Positions 25,867-35,707 of a stretch of DNA of 64,000 bases are shown one piece after another. The notes under the pieces are model-generated. The model had not been told where the DNA came from. It saw nothing but the letters and a program-made list of their open reading frames with translations, and did no database searches. The position numbers and the translations under genes are program-made. The DNA comes from Nostoc sp. XA010 (GTDB lineage Bacteria > Cyanobacteriota > Cyanobacteriia > Cyanobacteriales > Nostocaceae), in contig NZ_JAIVFX010000005.1 of the NCBI RefSeq assembly GCF_020829625.1, positions 1 through 64,000 on the forward strand. The letters run 5' to 3'. How positions within the stretch are numbered: position 1 is the stretch's first letter; every line of letters begins with the position of its first letter.

Positions 25867-27792
25867 TTAAAAGGTAAAAGTAGTCCGAAGCACACCTACA
25901 GTCGTAGTGTCATTATTGCTGTTACCTTCTGGGTTAAAGAGAATAAACGCACCAGGGGTAATGCTGATATTATCGCTAACTTGAAGGCGGTAATAGGCTT
26001 CTAAATGGTAAGGAGTGGCCCGATTCTCGCCTGTGGGGGTAAGTTGAGCAGAACCACCAGTATCAGTACGGAAAAGCGGCTGACCAAAAAGAATCCCGGC
26101 GGTGTTCCCAGACTTGAATAAATCTCTGAAGTGAACTCCCGCCATCCAACTTGTAAAGGTGGTGGAAGCATTCACGCTATTTGAAGCAGCATCAACAAAT
26201 AGTGCTGCACCGTATCCCGATAAAGCTATCTTGGGAGACAATCGCCATGTTACCGTACCTCCAACAGAGTTGAGTGTGACCGGTGTTTCAGGTCCAACCC
26301 CTGCTAAAGCATTGATATCACTACTAACTAATCCTGTACCCAAAATATTGATTTCGTGATAACTGTGGGCATAGTTTAAACCAATATCGAAAGCGGGACT
26401 TGGCTTGAAGGTTAACTGTGTGGCAATAACACTACTACCACTAAATAAACCTGCTCCCAAAGGTGTAGTAGAAACTCCTGGTAGTCCCGCAACCTCACTT
26501 GCAGATTTTTGGGTTAAATTGGCATTTGGATTGCCGTATAAAGCTCTTAAATCCAAATTTGGCGAAATATTAAAAATCAATCCCGCCGCCGATGCTAAAC
26601 CAGTACCCGAAGTCCCACCAGAAATCCGTAGCACAGGATTCAAGCCAGCAAAACGAGAAATTGACTCTTGTCCTTCACCATAAAAAGGCGTAATTGCTGG
26701 GAAAGCATCTGATGTCTCTGCCGCAGTTCCCGCAAACAAGGTTAATTTATTAGCGACGGGAAAGATATACAGCAATTTGTAAAGCTGAACACTGTTTGCG
26801 CCAAGACTCGACAAAGTATTGACATTTAACCCCGGAAATTGCGGCTCAAAACTGGTACGGGCGCTACTTGCACTTAAAAGCGGCGCAGCTAATCCTAAAC
26901 TTTCTTGCAGGCTACCCTGTCCATTAGCCCCACCCAAAAAGTTATAGGCTTGCAATCCAGTAATTAATGAATCTTTACCAGTAAAGCTAGTGGTGAGATT
27001 TAACCGTACTCTATTGACTAGGATGATGTTGGAGTCGCTGTTATTAGGAGCGCCACCGCTAGCACCAACACCAGCAATAATTACCTCTCCATTGAGCTTG
27101 GTCGTAGTGGAAAACTGATTTGCTTCTAGTTCTGCTGTGCGAGCTTCTACAGCATCTACTCGACCCCGCAATGTTGCTAATTCTGCCGCAAATTGTTCTT
27201 GTAGTTTCTGCAATGTGGCTAAATCTTCCTTCTTGACCAAATCACCAGTTGCAGTCGCAATCAGTTCATTTATTCGGTCTAAACAAGCATTTAAGCCAGC
27301 AGCGAATTCATAGCGAGTCATCGCCCGATTACCGCGATAGGTTTGATTGGGATAACCTGCGATACAACCGTAGCGTTCGACTAAAGATTGGAGTGCCTGA
27401 AAGGCCCAATCAGTCGGCTGTACATCAGACAATTGGGATACAGATGTTACTTGTGCAAGTTTGTATGAGGATGGAGATAAACTTGCTGATTGTGGTATGA
27501 TTGGCTGCCAAAAGTTAACAGCAGAATCTACTCCTAAATCTTGATTTTTTTGCTGTTGATTGACTGGGGATAAGTTTTTTTGCCTCTCATTAGCTATCAG
27601 CAATTGACTAGAGATATTATTTGCTAAATTGCTTTTATGAGAATCATTTTTTTGATAGCTGCCATCATTTTGATTAACAGCTACGTTTTTATCTGCAATT
27701 TCTAGACTAGGAAGGGCTTGCACAGGTAATAACCCGGCAATTAAACATAAAAATCCCATCCCACTAGCAGAAGCTAGTAGATATTTTGCCAT
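25867..27792 (-). CDS. SLH-domain carbohydrate/iron-type outer-membrane porin (OprB family)
   Basis: About 641 residues. Signal peptide (LLASASGMGFLCLIAGLLPVQA), a low-complexity linker, one SLH domain near 130-190 (VSQLSDVQPTDWAFQALQSL, GCIAGYPNQTYRGNRAMTR), a coiled coil (about 200-245), then a beta-barrel of the OprB type to the terminal aromatic TTFTF. Cyanobacterial members (Som or iron-uptake porins) form the major outer-membrane channels, with SLH binding peptidoglycan. The start MAKYLL at 27792 is chosen because GGGAG lies 5 nt upstream; a tandem ATG at 27795 and a TTG at 27807 are alternatives. It stands alone with an 820-nt upstream region. Confidence 0.92.
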   Translation of the reverse strand: MAKYLLASASGMGFLCLIAGLLPVQALPSLEIADKNVAVNQNDGSYQKNDSHKSNLANNISSQLLIANERQKNLSPVNQQQKNQDLGVDSAVNFWQPIIPQSASLSPSSYKLAQVTSVSQLSDVQPTDWAFQALQSLVERYGCIAGYPNQTYRGNRAMTRYEFAAGLNACLDRINELIATATGDLVKKEDLATLQKLQEQFAAELATLRGRVDAVEARTAELEANQFSTTTKLNGEVIIAGVGASGGAPNNSDSNIILVNRVRLNLTTSFTGKDSLITGLQAYNFLGGANGQGSLQESLGLAAPLLSASSARTSFEPQFPGLNVNTLSSLGANSVQLYKLLYIFPVANKLTLFAGTAAETSDAFPAITPFYGEGQESISRFAGLNPVLRISGGTSGTGLASAAGLIFNISPNLDLRALYGNPNANLTQKSASEVAGLPGVSTTPLGAGLFSGSSVIATQLTFKPSPAFDIGLNYAHSYHEINILGTGLVSSDINALAGVGPETPVTLNSVGGTVTWRLSPKIALSGYGAALFVDAASNSVNASTTFTSWMAGVHFRDLFKSGNTAGILFGQPLFRTDTGGSAQLTPTGENRATPYHLEAYYRLQVSDNISITPGAFILFNPEGNSNNDTTTVGVLRTTFTF

Positions 27793-28614
27793 CATAACTC
27801 CCAACACCTATAAAATAGTGCAAAAATTGATTGCGATTTCAAAATGGATTGATAAGTAAATTTAAAGTATATTTAGCAAGAGAACCTTGTTAACTTTAAA
27901 TTTTGCATTTCAGGATTTTTTCTGAATCTGCTTACCAGGAAATCAGCTTATATCGCAAGTATTAAATTATAGTAAATACTATTTTTGCAAAGAATTAACA
28001 ATAAAATATATTGATAGTTTCTATAGTTACTATGGTAAATGCTAAATGGTTTGTGAACAGTACTTTCCGTAGGATGCCTGATTCATAAGCCTTACAATTT
28101 TTCTCTGTTCAAATATAAAATCAGATTGCTATATTGACAAAATAATAATTACATAAGTCTAATTTTGTGATAACGAATATAGGTATTGGGACGAAATCCT
28201 CAGCTCAATACCTACCAAAGAATAATTTACTCAAAAAAAATTAAGAAACCGCGATCGCTGATCTATTTGGGTGCAGGTAAAATCAGTAAGAAAACAATGG
28301 AAATAATTTCTCTTGCGGTTGTAGCCTACTGTAGACCTCATAGTAGTCTTGTATAATCACATTTTAGCCCAATAAACAATACCCTACAGTAAGTAATATT
28401 TTTAACAAAACATTTGTAACTACCCTTGCAGTTTATTTACCCACCGCCTGCTATTCTTATAGTTACTTCGGTCTGTCATAGCAGATAGATTATCCTCAAT
28501 AATGTTTTTATTTGTTAGCGCTCATATACCATCGTGGTAATATGGGTGCTTTTACTTTATCGCTCATGGCAAAAATCTGGTTTAATTTTTAGGCGATGTC
28601 TGGTGTTTGGTACA
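27793..28614. other. Intergenic region upstream of the porin
   Basis: About 820 nt, AT-rich, with no credible gene. A HIP1-like site (near 28252) and TTGATAG/ATTTTGC-type AT blocks are present, but no repeat or hairpin stands out. It probably holds the porin promoter and the downstream region of uppS. Confidence 0.45.
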
Positions 28615-29373
28615 TTAAGCTGACACTGAAGCTTTAACTTGACCAAAACGGCGATCGCGTCTTTGGTAGCTCAACAAAGCCTGATGAAATGCTTCTCTAT
28701 TAAAATCTGGCCAAAGAATATCGGTGAAATACATTTCTGTATACGCCATCTGCCACAGGAGAAAATTACTCAATCGCATCTCACCACTAGTACGAATCAG
28801 CAAATCTGGTTCTGGAGTATCTGCTGTGTAGAGATGTTGTTCTACAAGACTTTCATTGACTTCCTGGGGGCTAAGTTCGCCCTGTTGCACGAGTTGAGCT
28901 ACTTGACGGCAAACTCTAGTAATTTCGTTGCGGCTACTGTAGTTGACTGCAATAGTAAAGTGGATTGCTTGATTGTTCAACGTCTCTGTCATTGAACGCT
29001 CCATTTCCGTCTGTAGAGACTTGGGTAAAGCCGATAAATCTCCAATAAATGAGATCCGTACTCCTTCTTGATGCATCTGAGCCAACTCGCGGTGTAGTAA
29101 TCGCTCAAACAAATGCATTAGAAAATCTACTTCTTCAACTGGACGCTGCCAATTTTCTGTTGAGAAAGCATAGGCTGTCAACGCTTTGATTCCCCAATCT
29201 TTGCAGCAACGCAATAGTTCTTTGAGCATCTTTGCTCCTTGGCGATGTCCAGCAATGCGCGGTAATCCTCGACTGGTGGCCCATCGGCCGTTACCATCCA
29301 TGATGACGGCGATATGTTGGGGGATTTTTTGAGGGTTTAAATCGGTGGGTAATTTTGATTTGTCATTTGTCAT
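28615..29373 (-). CDS. uppS: Isoprenyl (undecaprenyl) diphosphate synthase
   Basis: 252 residues; cis-prenyltransferase that makes the C55 lipid carrier for peptidoglycan and other glycans. Visible: [18 protein letters not shown] (about 21-38) with the catalytic Asp, [18 protein letters not shown], and the late [18 protein letters not shown]. The start is the second of three ATG triplets spaced 7 nt apart in an AAATGAC repeat (complement 29364-29380); only this one is in frame, and AAGGA is well placed for it. The N-terminal residues MTNDKSK thus derive from the repeat. Confidence 0.95.
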   Translation of the reverse strand: MTNDKSKLPTDLNPQKIPQHIAVIMDGNGRWATSRGLPRIAGHRQGAKMLKELLRCCKDWGIKALTAYAFSTENWQRPVEEVDFLMHLFERLLHRELAQMHQEGVRISFIGDLSALPKSLQTEMERSMTETLNNQAIHFTIAVNYSSRNEITRVCRQVAQLVQQGELSPQEVNESLVEQHLYTADTPEPDLLIRTSGEMRLSNFLLWQMAYTEMYFTDILWPDFNREAFHQALLSYQRRDRRFGQVKASVSA

Positions 29374-29382
29374 TTGTCATTT
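29360..29382. repeat. Heptad repeat (TTGTCAT)3 at the uppS start
   Basis: Three tandem TGTCATT units. Read on the minus strand they give ATGACAA three times, each ATG in a different frame; the second is the uppS start codon. Confidence 0.85.
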
Positions 29383-29396
29383 GTCCTTTGTTTTTA

Positions 29397-30399
29397 CTAA
29401 TCAGTAATTCTAAATAAATCTTGCAAATAGCCTGGTGTGAGGGTGTTGTTCCAATTCCATAAACGATGCATTGTGTAGGCGAAGGTGAAAAGGAGAGTTG
29501 TTTTGTTGGTTAATGACCAAGCATTCCAGTTGAGGGTAGCCATCATGCGGTGGAGAGTACGCATGAGGTTGTTACGCTTGATAGTTTGGCGTTAGCGTTC
29601 GCGCAGCGTTCCGTAGGAAAGCTCACCGTTGGCGTAGCCTCTCGTAGAGAAGGTATCGCGTTTTAATTAGCGTGCGTCCAATTCGCATCAACCCAGTATC
29701 AGGGAAAGTCCAGACTCCAAACCCCCAGAATTTGGTCATGTGGTTGATTTCATCCTGTGCTAGTTCCTCTAAAACATCCTGGAGTGCGCCAGTGGTGTGA
29801 GCCATCAACCAAATATAAAGACAGGTAGCACCGTATTCTGTGGCAATGCGGTGTAAACCGTGGCGATATAAGTCTTCGTGAGCATCATCTGTGGGGAGAT
29901 AGCTTCTAACAGTCCGAAGTTTTGGGGTAATTTTCTCGCCTGTTAATTGGGTGTAGATTTTGATTAATGCAGGTGTATGTTGACGTTCTTCCTTTTCCCA
30001 CAAACCAGGTTCCAGGAGTTCGCCATTTTCACCGACTGTTCCACCAACAAACCGAGCCATCTGAGGATGCAATTTTTCTAAATACTGGCGACTGGTTTGG
30101 GTATAACCGCGAATGGGAGCTTCTGTATCCATCGCACCTATCAATATAGATAAAAATACCTCTGCGTCTAAGCCGATAATTTGATTACGGTTAATCGTCT
30201 GCCAATCAATGGATTTCCAGGGACGCGGTTGGGGATTGGCAAGCTGTATCAATAAATCTTGCAGACGTTCATGTAGTTTTTCGACTGCAATATATTTGTC
30301 TATGAGTAAACGAATGCGGCGCTGTGTTTGTAAGTAATGAGGACTGGGATAGCTTTGACCTGCTAAGTCTTTTGTGATTGGGCTGAGGGTGTTAAGCAT
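29397..30399 (-). pseudogene. Ferritin-like diiron protein gene split by a small repeat
   Basis: The 5' part (30399-29623) encodes 258 residues with paired helices carrying EERQH and DEINH (diiron ferritin-like ligands; family may be acyl-ACP desaturase- or oxygenase-like). It ends YLLYERLRQR at a TGA lying in a repeat that spans about 29592-29658. Beyond the repeat, in another frame, 29591-29397 encodes about 64 more residues without a stop: RQTIKRNNLMRTLHRMMATL, then NWNAWSLTNKTTLLFTFAYT and a GYLQDLFRITD end. The two parts together are the likely ancestral protein of about 310 residues. The truncated 258-residue product may still work, as the diiron ligands remain. Function is unknown. Confidence 0.75.
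29592..29658. repeat. Small dispersed repeat inserted in a gene
   Basis: GTTAGCGTTCGCGCAGCGTT then CCGTAGGAAAGCTC and GGCGTAGCCTCTCGTAGAGA: the GC-richer small repeat type typical of Nostoc. Relatives lie at 30992-31030 (GCGTTCGCGTAGCGTGCCGT), 43113-43252 and 49287-49335. Its ends are approximate. Confidence 0.75.
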
Positions 30400-30494
30400 A
30401 TTTTTATACTTAAATTTTTATCTCTATGCCCAATAGCCTAAGCGATCGCACTTCGTTTTGTCAGTCGGCTAAAGTCGGCAGTTTTATATGATAG

Positions 30495-30809
30495 GGTTGC
30501 AAAAGACCTGGGGTAGAATTTGGGGTAACTTTGGGACGACTCAAGCGCCAACTCCACAATCGGCGCATTGGGGTGTTAATTGACAATCTCGAACCTGCAT
30601 TGGATCAACAAGGTGGGTTGATTGCTTCTCACCGCAACTATGTAGAACTATTGCGGGTTTTAGCTGATGCAAGGGTGCAATCTGTTACCTTGATTACTAG
30701 CCGCGATCGCCTTTGTGAACCGGGGCTAAATGTGAGTCACTATCGGCTTCCTGGTTTGGATCAAACTGCATGGCAAAAGTTTTTTAGCAACCGTGGGTTA
30801 GGTTTTTAA
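30495..30809 (+). pseudogene. Fragment of an NB-ARC (STAND) ATPase gene
   Basis: About 104 residues open from a stop at 30494 to TAA at 30809. The core RRIGVLIDNLEPALDQQG is the Walker B-type strand of the NB-ARC domains found in large WD40-repeat regulators of Nostoc, followed by HRNYVELLRVLADARVQSVT, LITSRDRL and the LPGLDQTAWQKFF segment. The P-loop half and all later domains are missing. No real start codon or binding site is present (a TTG at 30531 is the first candidate). It is most likely a decayed remnant. Confidence 0.7.
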
Positions 30810-31652
30810 TCGAGCCATTCAACTATTCACTGAAATAAAAGCTCCGAAGCAAGTTGAAAAAATTTCCAACTGCGCTGCTCAAGGTTGTGTCAACCATTCC
30901 TGACATTGTTGAGTGGATATTCCTGCTTTCTGGTGCTGAATTATCCGTAGACGCTAAACTAAGGCATATTGCTAACACACATAATATGTCTAATTGCGTT
31001 CGCGTAGCGTGCCGTAGGCGTTCGCTATAGACTTGAGTGGAAACTATTTTAAGCGATCATCGCACATCCTCGACAAAGAGCAATATCTAACGACAAGCCG
31101 AGGAAGGGTCTACAAGTTTTGCAATTCTTTAGACAAATGCTATCACCTACGGTGGGCGCTTGCGCCATCGCTCACCTCATCTTCTTATATCAACTAATTA
31201 TGGGGTTATCTGATTGCCAACCTTTTATATGCACTAAACTTTAAATTTGTCAATATTTACTGTTTATAGCTAAAGTCTAATGTTAGAATCAAGTCTTCAG
31301 CTAAACTAGATACTATACAAACCATTGCTAATTACTAGTATAATATGGCGGAAGTTTGCCTACCTTTAACAAGGGGCAAAATCCTCTTGTTAGTTTGATT
31401 AATTGAGATGGTACTTGGATTTACGCCATGCTTTACTGTTGCTATGTCTTTCGCTCTCGAAGGAAATCTGGTCAAATGGTAGAGATAATTCACGACTTTA
31501 GTGCGTCTGTCAAGTCAACTAATACTACAAAAATGCCTTAATACTTTAGGGATTGTGACACTTAGTTAGTCTGATTGCCCATAATAATAAAAGTAATCCT
31601 TCAGCAATTTACTGTTGTACTCTATTAGTAAATCATAACTATATTTTTAACT
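30810..31652. other. Intergenic region
   Basis: No credible gene. Small repeat fragments occur near 30992-31030 and 31148-31175. A short open frame of 24 codons (31408-31482) has no support. The last 300 nt are probably the promoter region of the DUF2301 gene. Confidence 0.45.
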
Positions 31653-32309
31653 ATGACTACACAAACACTACATCCACCAGAAGTTTATCAAGGCCAGTTT
31701 GGGGAATTTACAATTACTCAGAGCGATCGCACTGGCGTAATTATCTACCGCGCTGGGTTAATGGTAGCAGCACTGAGCTTTGCCATAGGCAGTGCTTTGG
31801 TTTTGCTCAACAATAACCCGACTATTTTTACCGCACTTACACCTCTATATACTTGTTTTAGTGTCGCTCTTGGTGTAAGTTTATTTACCATTCATATCTA
31901 TATGGCATCACTGCACCGAATATTGCAAATTTTTTGGGCGATCGGTAGTATAGCATCAGTGATTCTGGCAATCTCTAGTAGTGAACCTTTGGCTCTTACC
32001 GTTTACAATCACCCTCTTACCTTATTTGGAGTTGGTTTTATCTTCGTTGCTTTGACAGGTATTTACTTTAAAGAGGCTTTTTGCTTCAATCGCCTGGAAA
32101 CCAAAGTATTAACCCTAATAGTACCGCTACTATTGTTAGGACATTTGGTGGGAATTTTACCAATTCAGGGGGAAAGTGTTTTATTAGGAATTTGGGCAAT
32201 GTTGTTTTTGGTATTTGCCTTGCGAAAGACAGTGCAAGCAATTCCTGCTGATATCGGAGATAAGTCTGTGTTTACTTATTTGAAAGAACAACGTTTAGCT
32301 AAGGCTTAA
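31653..32309 (+). CDS. DUF2301 integral membrane protein
   Basis: 218 residues with about six membrane helices (from about residue 30 to 200) after a soluble N-terminus EVYQGQFGEFTITQSDRTGV. It looks like the cyanobacterial and plant DUF2301 family, role unknown. The segment TGIYFKEAFCFNRLETKV is a conserved loop. Its stop codon overlaps the start of the next gene by 1 nt (TAATG), so the two are translationally coupled. Confidence 0.85.
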   Translation: MTTQTLHPPEVYQGQFGEFTITQSDRTGVIIYRAGLMVAALSFAIGSALVLLNNNPTIFTALTPLYTCFSVALGVSLFTIHIYMASLHRILQIFWAIGSIASVILAISSSEPLALTVYNHPLTLFGVGFIFVALTGIYFKEAFCFNRLETKVLTLIVPLLLLGHLVGILPIQGESVLLGIWAMLFLVFALRKTVQAIPADIGDKSVFTYLKEQRLAKA

Positions 32310-32998
32310 TGCAGAGAAAAAATCGTCGGTGTCGAAAATTTCCAACAATAAAACTAATAAAACGCCAAGAAATGTGGACACTTACGGCTCAGGGGTGGGC
32401 GATTGCAATCGCTTCGATTGCTTATTTAATATTCTTCACTATTACTCATGTACACTCATTTCTCGCCGTGACTTCCCCGATCAAATCAGCAGAAGTATTG
32501 GTTGTTGAAGGATGGCTACCAGATTATGCCATACAACAAGCTTTGACTGAATTTAAAAGCGGTTCTTATAGTCTAGTAATTACCACGGGAGGCTCAATAG
32601 AAAAAGGAATTTATCTTAGCGAATACAAAAACTTTGCAGAAGTGTCAGCCGCCACTTTCAAAAAACTCGGTTTAGAATCAGAGAAGGTGGTAGCTGTGCC
32701 GACACCTGTGGTGATTAAGGATCGTAGTTATGCATCTGCTGCCGAATTTAATCGCTGGCTATCCGATTCCAATTTAAAGCTACAATCAATTAATGTTTTT
32801 TCTTTAGACGTTCACACCCGTAGGAGTTGGTTGCTGTTCAAAAAACTACTTAGCCCTAACATCAAAGTTGGTGCGATCGCTGCCAAAACACAAGATTATG
32901 ATCCAAACAAATGGTGGGATTATAGCCAAGGTGTACGGACAATTATTGATGAAGGCATAGCTTATATTTATGCGCGGTTTTTGAATTGGAGATCCTAA
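32309..32998 (+). CDS. YdcF/SanA-like membrane protein (DUF218)
   Basis: 229 residues. A basic N-terminus, one membrane helix near 27-47 (WAIAIASIAYLIFFTIT), then a soluble periplasmic alpha/beta domain beginning AEVLVVEGWLPDYAIQQALTEF, the start of DUF218 proteins related to ElyC and SanA, which affect envelope assembly in E. coli. LVITTGGSIEKG and RSYASAAEFNRWL fit later motifs. It follows the DUF2301 gene with a 1-nt overlap; this pairing suggests a joint envelope role. The exact function is unknown. Confidence 0.78.
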   Translation: MQRKNRRCRKFPTIKLIKRQEMWTLTAQGWAIAIASIAYLIFFTITHVHSFLAVTSPIKSAEVLVVEGWLPDYAIQQALTEFKSGSYSLVITTGGSIEKGIYLSEYKNFAEVSAATFKKLGLESEKVVAVPTPVVIKDRSYASAAEFNRWLSDSNLKLQSINVFSLDVHTRRSWLLFKKLLSPNIKVGAIAAKTQDYDPNKWWDYSQGVRTIIDEGIAYIYARFLNWRS

Positions 32999-33075
32999 AA
33001 GTAATAATTCGTAATTCGTAATTTTGAGTTACAAACTACGAATTATGTTATGTAGCTTTTTCTATGAGCTATATA

Positions 33076-33155
33076 AAAGCAAGTGAGGAGCTTGTTCTTA
33101 GGGGATTCGGAATGGAGTTCAGTACCTACTCAACTTAAAACCGAGAACCGCTATA
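33076..33155 (+). repeat. Dispersed repeat, copy B
   Basis: Homologous to 24241-24312 (shared GTACCTACTCAACT and GAACCGCTATA). An open frame of 74 codons (33083-33307) covers it but is probably chance, as it begins inside the repeat and overlaps the opposite gene. Confidence 0.6.
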
Positions 33156-33215
33156 TAAAACGTAACTTTGCTAGGGTGGGGTGCTTTTACTATATGGAAT
33201 TAGACAAACATCATA

Positions 33216-34352
33216 TTACTTTTTCAGAATTTGTAATAATGCTTGTCGGTAAATTTTTAGGCCCTCTGCGTTCAGATGCTCACCATCGCTCGATAAATTC
33301 TCTTTAAGAAGATTATTCTCATACAATGGTGCTACTTCTGCTGCTGCAACTGGCACTTTTTCTATTTCACCAACTTTATTAATCAAACTATTAATTTGTT
33401 CAACTCTAGAATTTGGGGCTGATATAGTTGGATCTGAGCTTGCTGCAACTGTTGAATAAAAAGCCGGAATGAGAAAAATCTCTTTATTTCCCATTGTGCG
33501 GACAAGTGCGATCGCCTCTTGCAGATTTTTGCTAAACAACTCATTACTAATTCCATACCAAGCATCATTTCCACCTACGGCAATAATAGCTTTTTCGCAT
33601 GTAACCTTGGTAGGAATTAAACTTTTTAATTGTTCTAGTAATGAGATTGTACTCAAGCCATTTAACCCAAAATTAAAAGTACCATTCCCAAGGGTATTAC
33701 CAAGCCCAGCCGAAACAGAATCACCAAATAAGCAACCTGAAAACTGTTTATTTTGGGCAGCAAGTATTTGATATTGCAGTGCAATTTTTCCGAAGGGTGA
33801 AGAACTTACATTGTCCTTTGGAGGTGCATCAGCAGAACCAGAAGAGGAATTTGCCATCCCAACTAGCTTAGAAATTTTTGACACATCAACAACTAGTTGA
33901 TTGCTGGGATAGGCTGCTAGAAAGCTGACTAATCCTAGACCTTCTGGTGATTTTGCTCCTATGATAATAGCAGATCGTAAGGCTTGTATACTGGCTTGAT
34001 CGCGACGGGCGATCGCTTGGGATGCAAAAGATAAAATTTGCTTGCCCATTCCTGTATTTATCAGCTTATCTAAAGCCACAATATCAAGAGACATTTTTAC
34101 CTGAAGGGCATCTTGAAACTTCTGTTTCTCCTTAGGGCTGAGGTAATCTAGAAAAGATTGCAGATCCGCAGAAGCCTTTTGGTTTTCGCCATAGTTGCGT
34201 ATATCTGCCACAGGGATCGATTGCTCAAACAATCCGTATCTGACAGTAACTTTCTCAGCAGCTAAAGTAGGCAACGAACCAAGGCCACTGTGCAACAGTA
34301 AAAATATTAAGCACCCAGATAGGCTTATTAAAAGACGATAGAAATATTTCAT
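33216..34352 (-). CDS. DUF1400 domain fused to SGNH/GDSL hydrolase
   Basis: About 378 residues. Signal peptide (residues 1-32, cleavage near LAAEK), an N-terminal DUF1400 domain (about 33-160, beginning VTVRYGLFEQSIPVADI), a Ser-rich linker, then a GDSL/SGNH hydrolase: GDSVSAGLGN (catalytic Ser), NGLSTISLLEQL, GGNDAWYG (block III with Asn), and DGEHLNAEG (Asp and His). DUF1400 usually precedes an alpha/beta hydrolase in cyanobacteria, so the pairing with SGNH is unusual. It is probably an exported esterase or lipase. The start at 34352 (MKYFYRLL) is chosen over one eight codons earlier. Confidence 0.8.
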   Translation of the reverse strand: MKYFYRLLISLSGCLIFLLLHSGLGSLPTLAAEKVTVRYGLFEQSIPVADIRNYGENQKASADLQSFLDYLSPKEKQKFQDALQVKMSLDIVALDKLINTGMGKQILSFASQAIARRDQASIQALRSAIIIGAKSPEGLGLVSFLAAYPSNQLVVDVSKISKLVGMANSSSGSADAPPKDNVSSSPFGKIALQYQILAAQNKQFSGCLFGDSVSAGLGNTLGNGTFNFGLNGLSTISLLEQLKSLIPTKVTCEKAIIAVGGNDAWYGISNELFSKNLQEAIALVRTMGNKEIFLIPAFYSTVAASSDPTISAPNSRVEQINSLINKVGEIEKVPVAAAEVAPLYENNLLKENLSSDGEHLNAEGLKIYRQALLQILKK

Positions 34353-34520
34353 CACACAAAATAAAAAGATAGTCAATAGTTAATACTCAAGAGTCAAGAG
34401 TCAAAAGTCAAGGGGTTAGCCATTAGTCATCAATTCTTCCACTGCCTCGCCTGCTCTCACATTCCCCTCAACATCCAACCCCAATTTGGGAATACTTAAT
34501 CCAGTAGTGAGGATGGAACG

Positions 34521-35636
34521 GTGATAGAAGAAGGCGCATATTGGCTAGCTTGGGCGCAAATTTCGGGAGTTGGCCCGGTATTACTGCGGCGGCTGGAGCA
34601 GCATTTTGGCACGTTAGCAACAGCTTGGAACGCCAGCAAGGTACAGTTGGCAGAAGTAGAGGGTTTTGGTTTTCAAACACTAGAAAAAGTAGTACAACAG
34701 CGATCGCGTTTACACCCAGAACAACTATTTACCAAACACCAGCAGGAAAATTCACATTTCTGGACACCAGCAGATGCAGATTATCCCCGCTTATTGTTGG
34801 AAACTCCGAGTCCACCGCCAATTTTGTACTATCGCGGTGAAGTCGAACTCCAAGAAAATCTCGGACAAAAACCGATGGTTGGAATTGTCGGAACCCGCCA
34901 ACCCTCAGAATACGGTATCCGTTGGACTCGCCAAATTAGTACAGCTTTGGCTAAAAATGGCTTTACAGTTGTTTCTGGGATGGCAGAGGGAATTGACACA
35001 GAAAGCCACAGCGCCGCCATGAAAGCAGGCGGACGAACGATCGCAGTTTTGGGAACTGGTGTAGATGTTATTTATCCACATAAAAATCGAGATTTGTACA
35101 AGCAGATTTTGACGGCTGGGTTAGTCGTGAGTGAGTACCCCACAAAAACCCCACCCGATCGCAAACACTTTCCCCGCCGCAACCGAATTATTGCAGGTTT
35201 AAGCCGCGCCATCCTCGTAATGGAAGCGCCGATAAAATCTGGTGCCTTAATTACTGCTACCTACGCAAATGAATTTGGTAGAGATGTCTATGCGCTGCCT
35301 GGTAGAGTAGATGATTACCCATCCCAAGGGTGTTTAAAGTTACTGAGTCAAGGAGCTTCTTTCATCCTTAAAGAATTAGATGAACTGTTAACAATGCTAG
35401 GAGCAATACCACAAATTGATGGAGTCGAGGCTTCCACAGCACCAGAACAGTCAATGCCAACTTTAGAGCCAGAATTGCAAACAGTAATGGATGCGATCGC
35501 AAGTGAAGCTTTACCCTTCGATTTTATTGTCCAACAAACCGGCATGGCTGCTGGCTCAGTTTCCGGTGCGTTGTTACAGTTAGAACTTATGGGTTTCGTT
35601 TCGCAATTACCAGGAATGCGGTATCAAAAAAGTTAA
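34521..35636 (+). CDS. dprA: DNA-processing protein DprA
   Basis: 371 residues; loads RecA on incoming single-stranded DNA during natural transformation. GTG start. N-terminal helix-hairpin-helix/SAM-like part (WAQISGVGPVLLRRLEQHFG), Rossmann core with GIVGTRQPSEYG (about 123-134), SGMAEGIDTESHSAAM, GTGVDVIYPHKN, SEYPTKTPP, FPRRNRIIAGLS and GALITATYANEFGR, then a C-terminal winged helix (about 310-368). Complete. With the YifB/ComM ATPase in the same window it fits the natural competence known in several cyanobacteria. It stands alone between convergent neighbours. Confidence 0.95.
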   Translation: MIEEGAYWLAWAQISGVGPVLLRRLEQHFGTLATAWNASKVQLAEVEGFGFQTLEKVVQQRSRLHPEQLFTKHQQENSHFWTPADADYPRLLLETPSPPPILYYRGEVELQENLGQKPMVGIVGTRQPSEYGIRWTRQISTALAKNGFTVVSGMAEGIDTESHSAAMKAGGRTIAVLGTGVDVIYPHKNRDLYKQILTAGLVVSEYPTKTPPDRKHFPRRNRIIAGLSRAILVMEAPIKSGALITATYANEFGRDVYALPGRVDDYPSQGCLKLLSQGASFILKELDELLTMLGAIPQIDGVEASTAPEQSMPTLEPELQTVMDAIASEALPFDFIVQQTGMAAGSVSGALLQLELMGFVSQLPGMRYQKS

Positions 35637-35707
35637 GAAATAAAAGATAAAAATACAGTTTAGCTTTTAGAAACAAAAAGCTAGTGGCGATAGCACTTTC
35701 GATTTTT

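Noticed and set aside
33083..33307. 74-codon frame on the plus strand
   Set aside because: It begins in a dispersed repeat and runs into the esterase gene on the other strand; no support.
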